NCBI GenBank assembly: GCA_963755435.1
Contig: CAVWJX010000005.1
Location: 1,302,001 to 1,366,000 of the forward strand
Direction of reading: 5' to 3'
From: AP-15 sp963755435
GTDB taxonomy: Bacteria; Pseudomonadota; Alphaproteobacteria; ATCC43930; CGMCC-115725
DNA length: 64,000 nt
Part shown: positions 17,516 to 26,073 of the stretch, one piece after another
Numbering within the stretch: the first letter of the stretch is position 1
Layout: every line of letters begins with the position of its first letter
Translations under genes and position numbers: made by a program
Notes under the pieces: model-generated
Database searches by the model: none
Told to the model about the DNA's origin: nothing
Seen by the model: the letters and a program-made list of their open reading frames with translations, nothing else

Positions 17516-19459
17516 ATGTGCGGGATAGCCGGCATCTTCGATTGCCGCGGGCGCGGCGAGCCCGACCGGGGCCTGTTGCGCCGCATGACCGACCTACTCG
17601 CTCATCGCGGTCCGGACGGCGACGGGTTCTATCATGCGCCAGGGGTCGGGCTCGGTCATCGCCGCCTCGCGATCATCGATCTGGCCGGCGGTGCCCAGCC
17701 GATCTTCAATGAGGACCGCACGGTGTGCGTGGTTTTCGGCGGCGAGATCTACAATTTCCAGCCGCTGATGGCCGAGCTTGCGGCGCTAGGGCATGTGTTT
17801 CGCACCCGTTGCGACACCGAGGTCATCGTTCATGCCTGGGAGGAATGGGGTCCGGCGTGTCTCGAGCGTTTCAACGGGATGTTCGCCTTTGCCCTCCACG
17901 ACGAGCGCCGCGAGATCCTGTTTCTGGCACGTGACCGGCTCGGCGAAAAGCCGCTCTATTACAGCTTTCTCACCGACGGACGCCTGCTGTTCGCCTCCGA
18001 GTTGAAGTCGATCGTGTGCGCTGCTGCGGTCGATCGCAGCCTCGACCCGCAGGCGATCGAGGAGTTCTTCGCCTTCGGCTATGTTCCGGACCCGCGCTCG
18101 ATCTATCGCGGCGTCAAAAAGCTGCCGCCGGCGCATTGTCTGCTGCTGCGGCGCGGCGAGGCGCCGCCCGAACCGCGGGCCTATTGGGAATTGCACTTTG
18201 TCGATGGCGCAGCGATCGAGCGCGAGGAGGCTGCCGAAGAGCTGATCGCCCGGTTGCGGCGAGCGGTCGACATGCGCATGGTCGCCGATGTTCCGCTCGG
18301 CGCGTTTCTGTCAGGCGGGGTCGATTCGAGTGGGGTCGTGGCGCTCATGGCCGGTCTGCAGCCCGATCCGGTCAGCACCTTCACGATCTCGTTCGGGGCC
18401 AGCGGTTTCAACGAATCCGCCCACGCCGAACTGGTTGCCCAGCGCTACGCGGCCGATCATCGGGTCAAGGCTGTCGACCCGGATGGCTTTGAGCTGATCG
18501 ACAGCCTGGCACAGGTTTACGACGAGCCGTTCGGCGACAGCTCGGCGCTGCCCACTCTAGCGGTCTGCGCCATGGCGCGCGAGAACGTGACAGTTGCGTT
18601 GTCGGGAGATGGCGGGGATGAGGTGTTTGGCGGCTATCGGCGCTATCGCTGGCATCGTTTCGAGGAACGCTGGCGCCGGGCGTTGCCGCAAGGGCTACGC
18701 GGGCCGCTGTTCGGGATACTAGGCACGGCCTATCCAAAGCTCGATTGGGCGCCCCGTCCGCTGCGCGCGAAGGCGACGTTACAGGAGCTGGCGCAGAGCG
18801 CCGGCGAAGCTTATGCCGCCTCGGTTTCGGTCTCGTCCGCGGCATTGCGTCGACGGCTGTTCAGCACCGGCCTCGCCCGCGAGCTGCAAGGCTATGCCGC
18901 ATCCGAGGTGCTGACCGCACACATGGCCCGCTGCGACAGCGCCGACCCGTTGTCGCAAGTCCAATACGTCGATTTCAAGACCTACCTGCCGGGTGACATT
19001 CTGACCAAGGTCGACCGGGCGAGCATGGCGTGTTCGCTCGAGGTGCGGGTGCCATTGCTGGATCACACTTTGGTCGAGTGGGCCGCGACATTGCCTTCGG
19101 ATTTGAAGCTGCGCGGCGGCCTGGGCAAGCTGCTCTTAAAGGCCGCACTCGAACCCTATCTGCCGAGTGAGATTTTGTACCGTCCGAAGCAAGGTTTTGC
19201 CGTTCCGCTCGCCCGCTGGTTTCGCGGGCCACTGGCTGCCAGGTTGCGCGAGCGGCTGACCGGTGCCAATCTGCGGCGGTGCGGCTTGTTTGATCCGGCG
19301 GCGGTGGACACGCTGTTGGACGAGCACCAGTCCGGCCGGCGCGACCATAGCCCCACTCTGTGGTCGTTGGCGATGTTCGAGGGATTTTTGCGGCAGATGA
19401 ACTCGCAATCGGCGGCCGCTGCGACGCCGCGAGACGCCGTGGTCGGGGCCAGCGCCTGA
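17516..19459 (+). CDS. asnB: XrtA/PEP-CTERM-associated amidotransferase (asparagine synthetase type)
   Basis: A 647-residue class II glutamine amidotransferase of the asparagine-synthase family, in the form found in exosortase A loci (TIGR03108-like). Cys2 in MCGIAGIFD is the glutaminase nucleophile. LLAHRGPDGDG and VFGGEIYNF complete the glutaminase site. SGGVDS (266-271) is the ATP-binding loop and VALSGDGGDEVFGGY follows. It should transfer ammonia from glutamine to a carboxyl group; in these loci the acceptor is thought to be a uronic-acid-type sugar or polymer rather than aspartate, which is inference. A GAGGG-type site precedes the ATG. The Cys-less paralogue is just upstream, implying cotranslation. 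Confidence 0.9.
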   Translation: MCGIAGIFDCRGRGEPDRGLLRRMTDLLAHRGPDGDGFYHAPGVGLGHRRLAIIDLAGGAQPIFNEDRTVCVVFGGEIYNFQPLMAELAALGHVFRTRCDTEVIVHAWEEWGPACLERFNGMFAFALHDERREILFLARDRLGEKPLYYSFLTDGRLLFASELKSIVCAAAVDRSLDPQAIEEFFAFGYVPDPRSIYRGVKKLPPAHCLLLRRGEAPPEPRAYWELHFVDGAAIEREEAAEELIARLRRAVDMRMVADVPLGAFLSGGVDSSGVVALMAGLQPDPVSTFTISFGASGFNESAHAELVAQRYAADHRVKAVDPDGFELIDSLAQVYDEPFGDSSALPTLAVCAMARENVTVALSGDGGDEVFGGYRRYRWHRFEERWRRALPQGLRGPLFGILGTAYPKLDWAPRPLRAKATLQELAQSAGEAYAASVSVSSAALRRRLFSTGLARELQGYAASEVLTAHMARCDSADPLSQVQYVDFKTYLPGDILTKVDRASMACSLEVRVPLLDHTLVEWAATLPSDLKLRGGLGKLLLKAALEPYLPSEILYRPKQGFAVPLARWFRGPLAARLRERLTGANLRRCGLFDPAAVDTLLDEHQSGRRDHSPTLWSLAMFEGFLRQMNSQSAAAATPRDAVVGASA

Positions 19460-19573
19460 CCGTGCCGCATTTTATTTCGGCGGCCCGGCGCGTTCGATCG
19501 CGATGCTGCGAACCTGCTGCCGGCGCGATGCATTGCCGATCGTAGCCGGCTTCTCCGGGATACCGAACCATCG

Positions 19574-20977
19574 GTGCATGGGACTGACGGTGTGACCGGC
19601 GAAACCTCCGGGCCGGCGCGCGACGAAGCACCCGTCGGCGACGATCGGCGAAAGTGCCCGACCGTGTATCGCCGCGGCCGATTCAAGGTATTGCTGATCG
19701 CCCATGCATTCCCACCGGTCAATGTGATTGGTGCGCTGCGGGTCGGCAAATTTGCGAAGTATTTGCACACGGCGGGCCACGATGTACGGGTCATCGCCGG
19801 AGTTCCGCGGAACCGCTCGCTCGCCGTGGAAATTCCGGCCGACCGCGTCAGCTATGCGCCCGAATGGGCCGTCGATCAGCTGTTTGACGGGGTGCGCGAT
19901 TTCGTGAGGCGCTTGCTGTCCGACAACCGCGGAGGAGGGGGCGCCGCAGCACCGGCAGCAGCGCAAGCCCGGGTGCGAACTGGGTGGTCCGCCGCGCTCG
20001 CCCGGCATTACTACGCGATGCTGCTTATTCCGGACTTCCGCGCCGGCTGGATCGGCGCCGCCACGGTGCGCGGCTATGAGCTGGTGCGTAAGTGGCGGCC
20101 CGACATCGTCGTCGCCAGCGCGCCGCCAAATTCTGGCCTGATCGTGGCCTCGCGGATCGCCCGGATCTGCGGCGCACCGTGGATCGCCGAATTGCGCGAT
20201 TTGTGGGTCGATAATCCCTACTATGAAGATCCGGCCTGGCGCCGCTTGGTCGACCGCCTGCTCGAATGGAAAATCCTTGGCAGCGCCGCCGGGCTGGTCT
20301 CGGTCACCCCGCAATGGGCCGAGACCTTGCGCCGCAATTATCGCAAGCCCACCGCCTGCATCCTCAACGGCTACGTCGCGGAGGATTTCCCGACAGCTCC
20401 GCTGGGGCCGCCGCCCGGTGACGTCGTGTCCATCCTCTATACCGGAAATATTTATTTGGGCTATCGCGATCCTAGTCCGCTGTTCCAGGCGATCGGCCTG
20501 CTCGGGGCCGAGCGCGAGCGGGTCGCGGTCCATTTTTACGGACCGCCGCGCGCCGACATCGAGCCGTTGGCCATCAAACTCGGGGTCGCCGACCGGGTTT
20601 TTATGCATGATCCGGTGCCGTACAAGCAATCTCTGGCCTTGCAGACCGCGGCCGATGTGCTGCTGCTGCTGCAATGGAACAATGCAAAAGACGCTGGCAA
20701 TATCCCGGCCAAGTTCTACGAATATCTCGGAGCCAGGCGCCCGATCCTGCTCTTGGGCTACGAAGCGGGCGATCTGGCGACGATGATTCGCGAGCGGGCG
20801 GCTGGGGTGGTCGCCACCGAGCCCGAGGCGATCGCACAGCAGCTCAGGGAGTGGATCGCGCAGCGGCCGGCCGGGATCGCGCCAGTAGGGCCCGGTGCAC
20901 GCGCCGGTCTGACCAGGGACGAGCAGTACCGCAAATTCGAGCAGTTCCTGACCGAGATCCTGCAGATCCCGCCATAG
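19574..20977 (+). CDS. Glycosyltransferase, GT4-like
   Basis: A 467-residue GT-B glycosyltransferase. The core starts at FKVLLIAHAFPPVNVIGALR, so the first 35 residues may be non-native. The annotated start is a GTG at 19574, and an in-frame GTG at 19664 would give MYRRGRFKV. Further signs are WIAELRDLWVDNPYY, SVTPQWAETLRRNY, ILYTGNIYLGYRDP and the donor-site segment IPAKFYEYLGARRPILLLG. It closes the cluster of sugar-handling genes and converges on a universal stress gene 15 bp away. Role is assembly of the exopolysaccharide repeat; donor unknown. Confidence 0.87.
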   Translation: MHGTDGVTGETSGPARDEAPVGDDRRKCPTVYRRGRFKVLLIAHAFPPVNVIGALRVGKFAKYLHTAGHDVRVIAGVPRNRSLAVEIPADRVSYAPEWAVDQLFDGVRDFVRRLLSDNRGGGGAAAPAAAQARVRTGWSAALARHYYAMLLIPDFRAGWIGAATVRGYELVRKWRPDIVVASAPPNSGLIVASRIARICGAPWIAELRDLWVDNPYYEDPAWRRLVDRLLEWKILGSAAGLVSVTPQWAETLRRNYRKPTACILNGYVAEDFPTAPLGPPPGDVVSILYTGNIYLGYRDPSPLFQAIGLLGAERERVAVHFYGPPRADIEPLAIKLGVADRVFMHDPVPYKQSLALQTAADVLLLLQWNNAKDAGNIPAKFYEYLGARRPILLLGYEAGDLATMIRERAAGVVATEPEAIAQQLREWIAQRPAGIAPVGPGARAGLTRDEQYRKFEQFLTEILQIPP

Positions 20978-20992
20978 GCTGGCAACGGCCGG

Positions 20993-21847
20993 TCAGCGTG
21001 CCATTAGCACCGGGAGGCTCGCCTCCATGATGATGTGCCGAGTGGCACCGCCAAAAATCATCTGGCGGATGCGGCTCTGCGTATAGGCCCCCTTGATCAA
21101 CAGATCGGCGCCGCCCGCGAGCGCCTCTTTCAGAAACGACTCGCCCTGCGGCTTCTGCCGGCCGATCGCGGTGCGCAGGCTGACGTCGATCCCGTGCCGT
21201 TCGAGCGTGCGGGCAAGCTCCTCGCCCTCGGGTCCCGGCTCGGGCATGTGCTGCGCGCCGACGGCAACGATCACCACATGCCGCGCCTGCTTTAGAAACG
21301 GCATGCCAAGGGCCACCGTCAGCGCCGTCTCGGTGCTGCCGTTCCAGGCGATGGCGATTACCTCGCCGAGGGTCGAGGGCGCCCGCGGCGGCACCATCAG
21401 CACCGGGCGCCCGCTCTCGAACAGCGCGTCTTCAATCGTCGCCTCGGCGATCGAGGCCAGCTTTTCCGGCTGCTCGACCAGGATCAAATCGAACACCCGC
21501 CCGACCATTCCGACGACCGCGTTCTGCCGGCCGTCCTCTTCGCGCCAGGAGGCGGTCGGGCCGTTGTGCCCTGGTGGCAGCGGGCCGATCGGCACGCCGC
21601 GCGCGTTCATGAAGTCGCGAAACAGGCGCCGAGCATGATCGCGCCGGTCGTGGCCCTCGCGCTCGAGGGTGCGGTCGACCTCGGACGAGATCGAAAATCC
21701 CATCTCTCCGCCAAACACGACGGCATATTCGGTAGTCAGGCTGTGCAGCCCGACGATATGGCTGTCGAACCGGCGCGCCGTCAGCATTGCGGCCTCAAGA
21801 ACCGGCGCCGCGTTGCCGTCGCCGACCACGGTCAGTAGGTTCTTCAT
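20993..21847 (-). CDS. Universal stress protein, two-domain
   Basis: A 284-residue protein with two UspA-type Rossmann domains. The first starts MKNLLTVVGDGNAAPVLEAA and the second around EVIAIAWNGSTETALTVALG. The end, KGAYTQSRIRQMIFGGATRHI plus SLPVLMAR, is the usual UspA C-terminus with a degenerate G-x2-G-type nucleotide loop. Tandem Usp proteins of this size are common in alphaproteobacteria and are linked to stress survival. It stands alone between the polysaccharide cluster and an SH3-domain gene, on the opposite strand. Specific trigger unknown. Confidence 0.88.
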   Translation of the reverse strand: MKNLLTVVGDGNAAPVLEAAMLTARRFDSHIVGLHSLTTEYAVVFGGEMGFSISSEVDRTLEREGHDRRDHARRLFRDFMNARGVPIGPLPPGHNGPTASWREEDGRQNAVVGMVGRVFDLILVEQPEKLASIAEATIEDALFESGRPVLMVPPRAPSTLGEVIAIAWNGSTETALTVALGMPFLKQARHVVIVAVGAQHMPEPGPEGEELARTLERHGIDVSLRTAIGRQKPQGESFLKEALAGGADLLIKGAYTQSRIRQMIFGGATRHIIMEASLPVLMAR

Positions 21848-22065
21848 GATCCGATCCCCGCTCGCGCTCGAACCGATTTAAAACGAGCCCGCTGAATCAA
21901 TCTTACATCATCGCCGGGCCAACTGCGACAATTAGCAACAGGGTTGAGGCGGCGGCCGAAAGGTTCCATGATTCAGCAGTGCTGAACTCATGGGATCGTA
22001 CCTGCGGCGGCGGCGATCGGGAGAGCACAAAGAGCGCGCCGCGGCGGTTCGACAGGAAGCAGGGG

Positions 22066-22581
22066 ATGTCGAGGGGATTCAACGCCCACGTCACGCGCGC
22101 ACACCTGCTCGCGGCAGTGGCGGCAGCACTGCTGGCGACCCCATTCTGGGCCAGGGGGCAGACCGCAGCCCCAGACAAGCTGCCGCAATTCGTCAGCCTG
22201 CGCGCCGGCGACGTCAATTTGCGGGTTGGTCCGGGCGAAAATTATCCGATCGAATGGGTGTACAAACGCAGGGACCTACCGGTCGAGATCATCGAGGAAT
22301 TCGAAAACTGGCGCCGAATCGAGGATTGGCAGGGCACCAAGGGCTGGGTTGTCGACCGGATGCTGACCGACAAGCGCGACGTCATCGTCGCCGGTGCGGT
22401 ACGACAGCTCTATCAGCGCCCCGATCCGGCGGCGCCGGTCGTTGCCCGGGCCGAGCCCGGGGTCGTGGCCCGGCTGGTCGAGTGTCAAGGTGCGTGGTGC
22501 CGGGTTCAAGCCGTCGGTTACAGTGGCTGGATGCAGCGCGGCGCGGTCTGGGGCGTTTCCGCCGATGAAACGCTGCCCTAG
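22066..22581 (+). CDS. SH3-domain protein, exported
   Basis: A 171-residue secreted protein. The ATG at 22066, preceded by gcagggg, gives a signal peptide (LLAAVAAALLATPFWARG). Two bacterial SH3-like repeats follow: LRAGDVNLRVGPGENYPIEWVY with WRRIEDWQGTKGWV, then VRQLYQRPDPAAPVVARAEPG with WCRVQAVGYSGWMQRGAVWGV. This matches the SH3_4/YgiM-like aromatic-compound and cell-wall-associated proteins common in alphaproteobacteria. It probably binds peptidoglycan or proteins in the periplasm. A longer frame back to 21979 has no signal-like N-terminus. A GCCGGC hairpin at 22729-22744 lies downstream but is not T-rich. Confidence 0.82.
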   Translation: MSRGFNAHVTRAHLLAAVAAALLATPFWARGQTAAPDKLPQFVSLRAGDVNLRVGPGENYPIEWVYKRRDLPVEIIEEFENWRRIEDWQGTKGWVVDRMLTDKRDVIVAGAVRQLYQRPDPAAPVVARAEPGVVARLVECQGAWCRVQAVGYSGWMQRGAVWGVSADETLP

Positions 22582-22765
22582 CCTAGTTTCCGCCCATAAA
22601 GGTGCATTTCTCGATGATTGCAATGATTTGTGTCACGATTGGAACCGCCGCCTAACGGGATGGCGGGCTTTGGGGCGCGATTATCGGCGAACTGGCGTTA
22701 TCGGCGCACTCAGGCGCACAGGTTTGCGGCCGGCGTCTGCCGGCGGGTACGATGGTAATGCCGAG

Positions 22766-23050
22766 TTAGTTCAGGTTGGGTTGAGGCGGGCGAACAGGAC
22801 GAGGTTGTGCCAGTTCCTGGTAGCTCAGTTGCCGATATTGCTTGAGGAGCGCGCAACCCAGCACCGCTTCGGCAGGCAGGCCCTGCCGCCCGGTGGCTTT
22901 GACGTCGATCTGCGCCAAGTCACGCGACACCAGGCCAAGCAGATCGCGATTCTCATCCAGCCATTGTGACATCGCCTTCAACTCGTGACCGATCTCATGT
23001 GCCGCGAAAACATCGAATATGCTGGCTTGCACAGTGCGTTCTTGGCGCAT
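22766..23050 (-). mobile_element. Truncated transposase (ISNCY-type) N-terminus
   Basis: From the ATG at 23050 the reading starts MRQERTVQASIFDVFAAHEI and continues through WLDENRDLLGLVSRDLAQID and GRQGLPAEAVLGCALLKQ to SYQELA. This is the beginning of the ISNCY (non-classified) transposases found in many proteobacteria. Similarity stops at about 22808, after which the frame runs on as unrelated Pro/Arg sequence to a stop at 22766. Only about 80 of the usual 400-plus residues remain, and no DDE residues are present. It is a dead relic. Flanks at 23051-23231 are less GC-rich than the neighbourhood and may be the old IS end. Confidence 0.75.
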
Positions 23051-23231
23051 TGTCGGCTCCGGCGGCGGCAGGATTTTGGACTCAGTGGCATCAGCCAAAA
23101 TACCTGAAACCGCCGGCGCTTGCTTGCACAAATCCGGCATTATTCAAGCAAAATCAATCGTTTGCTGTTTATGGACCGAAACTAGCTAGTCTAGGCGGCC
23201 GCGGGCGGGCAGCGGGCGGTCTTTGGGGCGT

Positions 23232-25127
23232 TCACCGCGGATAGAACTGGATGCTGCCGGCCACCGCGTCGGCGACATGCTCCTTGGTGATGACGCCGAT
23301 CACGTCCTTGGCATGCGGCCGGTGCGGCCGACGCCCGGTCCGGGCGACGACGAGCGCCATGACCGCGTTCTTTCGCCACATCCGAGAGATCACGTCGAAC
23401 GCCACCTCGTCGTCGCGGACCAAGGTGAAATTGCGTTGCGCCACATCGCCGAGGGTGACGCCCTTTTCGACATCGGCGATGCCGAGCCGCAGCCCGGTGT
23501 TGATCCGCACCACGCCGATGATCCGATCGGCGCGGGTGACGATGACGTGCTGCATCGCCCCGTGATGCTCGGGCAAGCGCAGAAAGTCGACGAGACCCGT
23601 TTCCGCCGGCACCGTCATGAAATCGCGGCGCATGACTTCCTTGGCGCGGCGCACCAGGAACATGTTGGTGTGCAGCGCCTTGGGGATGTCGTGCCCGCGC
23701 CGGGCGAGCTTCATCGTATAGATGCTCTCGCGCGACAGCAGCCGGCGCACGCCGAGGCTGGCGGCGACGGCGAGGACCATCGGCAGCACGATGCCGTAAT
23801 CGCGGGTCATCTCGAAGATCATCGTGACCGCGGTCATCGCGGCACCGGTGGCGCCGCCGACCATCGCCCCCATCCCGACCATGGCGAAGGCCGGCAGGCT
23901 CAAGCCCAGCGCCGGGGCGGCGAGCGAAACGACGGCGGCAAAGGCGCTCCCCAGCGTGGCGCCCATGAACAGCGAGGGCGAGAAGATCCCGCCCGACGAG
24001 CCGGAGCCGAGGCTGAGCGAGGTGGCCGCAAGCTTGCCGAGGAACAGCAGCGCCAGGAGCCAAGCCGTCGACGCCAGCCCGCCGGTCAGGATCGCCTGGA
24101 TCGTGGCGTAGCCGACGCCCTCGACAAAATAATGCCCGAACCCGCGAAAGAACCCGTACATCAACAGCCCGACCAGGAGCATGCCGAACATGTGCCGCAG
24201 ATAGCTGCCGGGGATCATGTCGAACAGATCCTCGAGCAGGTGCAGGCCGCGGACAAAACCGGCGGCGGCGATGCCGACGCCGACGCCGAGCAGGGTGTAG
24301 AGCAGCATCACCACCGCGGCGATGCCGGGGTTGTTCGGCAGCGCCGCGATGGCGGGCACCGCAAAGGCCGGGTGCGTGCCAAAAAACAGCCGCCCGATGA
24401 AGGTCGCGGTCGCGGTGGCGACGGCCACCGGCAGGAAGGTGTTGACGCTGACCTCGGGCAGCATCAGCTCGATGGCGAACAGCACCCCGCCGATCGGCGT
24501 GTTGAAGGTGGCGGCGATGCCGGCGCCCGCGCCGGCGGCGATCAACGTGATCCGCTGCGCCGAGCTGAGATGAAGGACCTGACCCAGGGTCGAGCCGAAG
24601 GACGCGCCGATCTGGATGATCGGGCCCTCGCGGCCGACCGCCGAGCCGGTGCCGATGGCGATCGCCGAGGCGAGCGATTTGACCACCGCGACGACCGGGC
24701 GGATCACCCCGCCATTGTAGTAGATCGCGTCCATGACCTCGGGCACGCCGTGGCCTTTGGCTTCGGGCGCGAAGTTCGAGACGAGAAAGGTGACGATGAT
24801 GGCGCCGACCACCGGCACCAGGACGACCAGCGCGCCCCAGGGGCTTGGCGGGGTGAACGCGTTGGCGTCATAAGTGAACGCGAAGGTCTTGAGGAACATT
24901 ATATTGTGCACGAGACCGATCAGCTCGCGGAAGACGAATGCCCCGAAACCGCCGACGAGCCCGACTGCGAATCCGAGCAGCGACATCGGCAGAAGACCCA
25001 ATCGCGGATCGCCGACGCCCCAACCTTTGAGTCCCGGGGAATAGTCACCGGGTGGAATTCGTTCTCTGTTGCCGTGGTCGGGGGCGAAACTAGTCGGCCG
25101 GGGCACGGTATCCTGTGCTTCAGTCAA
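23232..25127 (-). CDS. ClC-family chloride channel/transporter with C-terminal CBS domains
   Basis: A 631-residue membrane protein. ClC selectivity motifs are present: GHGVPE (125-130), GREGP (165-169, gating Glu167) and GSGSSGGIFSP (374-384). The C-terminal 150 residues form a CBS pair (VMRRDFMTVPAETG... and VTLGDVAQRNFTLV...). ClC proteins move chloride or other anions, some by exchange with protons. The segment FNTPIGGVLFAIELML aligns with the paired glutamates of ClC-ec1; the first Glu is kept (Glu220) but the second is Leu, so the internal proton glutamate seems absent. The gene stands alone on the minus strand beside the transposase relic. Confidence 0.92.
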   Translation of the reverse strand: MTEAQDTVPRPTSFAPDHGNRERIPPGDYSPGLKGWGVGDPRLGLLPMSLLGFAVGLVGGFGAFVFRELIGLVHNIMFLKTFAFTYDANAFTPPSPWGALVVLVPVVGAIIVTFLVSNFAPEAKGHGVPEVMDAIYYNGGVIRPVVAVVKSLASAIAIGTGSAVGREGPIIQIGASFGSTLGQVLHLSSAQRITLIAAGAGAGIAATFNTPIGGVLFAIELMLPEVSVNTFLPVAVATATATFIGRLFFGTHPAFAVPAIAALPNNPGIAAVVMLLYTLLGVGVGIAAAGFVRGLHLLEDLFDMIPGSYLRHMFGMLLVGLLMYGFFRGFGHYFVEGVGYATIQAILTGGLASTAWLLALLFLGKLAATSLSLGSGSSGGIFSPSLFMGATLGSAFAAVVSLAAPALGLSLPAFAMVGMGAMVGGATGAAMTAVTMIFEMTRDYGIVLPMVLAVAASLGVRRLLSRESIYTMKLARRGHDIPKALHTNMFLVRRAKEVMRRDFMTVPAETGLVDFLRLPEHHGAMQHVIVTRADRIIGVVRINTGLRLGIADVEKGVTLGDVAQRNFTLVRDDEVAFDVISRMWRKNAVMALVVARTGRRPHRPHAKDVIGVITKEHVADAVAGSIQFYPR

Positions 25128-25275
25128 GTGCGGGGTTCCTCATTGGCGATTTATCGGGCCGGCGGAATGATGATACACGCGGCGGCGATCGGAAAACACG
25201 CGGTGATCGGCAAAGACGTTGCGCCGACAGCCGGGCGGTGCGGCTAGCACGGCGGCGCTGACCGGCACCATCATC

Positions 25276-26073
25276 ATGGATCTTTCCGTTGTCATCCCGG
25301 TACGGAACGAGGCCGAGAACGTCGCGCCCCTCGTCGCCGAGATCCGCGCCGCCCTCGACCCACTATGCGTCTTTGAAATCATCTATGTCGATGACGGCAG
25401 CACCGATGCGACCGCCGCCGAAATCCTGCGGTTGACCGCACAAACTCCAGGGTTGCGCTTGTTGCGGCATCGGCGGAGCTGCGGTCAGAGTGCGGCAATT
25501 CGCACCGGGGTCAAGGCGGCGCGCGCCGCCTGGGTCGCCACCCTCGACGGCGACGGCCAGAACGATCCGGCCGATATTCCGGGATTATGGAATCTCGCTC
25601 GCGCGGCGCCCGCGGCCGCGCAAATTCTGGTCGCCGGACATCGCCGCGTCCGGCAGGACACCTGGTCGAAGCGGGCCGCCTCGCGCATCGCCAACCGGAT
25701 CCGCCGCCGGCTGCTCGGCGACGGCACCCCGGATACCGGCTGCGGGCTGAAGCTGTTTTCGCGCGCGCTGTTTCTCGATCTGCCCGATTTCGACCACATG
25801 CATCGCTTTCTTCCCGCTCTGGTGTTGCGCAACGGCGGCGCGGTGCTCTCGGTGCCGGTCAATCACCGGCCGCGCCACCGCGGCACCTCCAATTACGGCG
25901 TCCTCGACCGTCTCGGCGTTGGGATTGTCGATCTCGCCGGCGTCATGTGGCTGCAGCGGCGCGCCACTCGGGCGCAGCTGCTCGACGACCCAATCTCGCC
26001 GCTGACGGTGCCCCAGCGGGCGTCGCCAGCGGCGAGCGTCGCCAACGCGTCGACGGCACCGGCGCTGCGGTGA
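25276..26073 (+). CDS. Glycosyltransferase family 2 (DPM1/DolP-mannosyltransferase-like)
   Basis: A 265-residue GT-A enzyme. The ATG at 25276 is chosen because it begins MDLSVVIPVRNEAENV, the canonical start; the frame is open back to 25219. DXD-like and acceptor motifs are seen in IIYVDDGSTDAT and VATLDGDGQNDPADI. DTGCGLKLFSR and RPRHRGTSNYGVLDR are typical of polyprenyl-phosphate glycosyltransferases. It would load a sugar on undecaprenyl phosphate on the cytoplasmic face. It shares its stop with the start of the TVP38-like gene (GTGA overlap), implying a two-gene operon. Acceptor pathway unknown. Confidence 0.9.
   Translation: MDLSVVIPVRNEAENVAPLVAEIRAALDPLCVFEIIYVDDGSTDATAAEILRLTAQTPGLRLLRHRRSCGQSAAIRTGVKAARAAWVATLDGDGQNDPADIPGLWNLARAAPAAAQILVAGHRRVRQDTWSKRAASRIANRIRRRLLGDGTPDTGCGLKLFSRALFLDLPDFDHMHRFLPALVLRNGGAVLSVPVNHRPRHRGTSNYGVLDRLGVGIVDLAGVMWLQRRATRAQLLDDPISPLTVPQRASPAASVANASTAPALR

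Noticed and set aside
23223..25247. 674-codon open frame on the plus strand
   Set aside because: It is antisense to the ClC-CBS gene, rich in Asp, His, Gly and Arg in a pattern typical of GC-rich shadows, and has no domain-like sequence.
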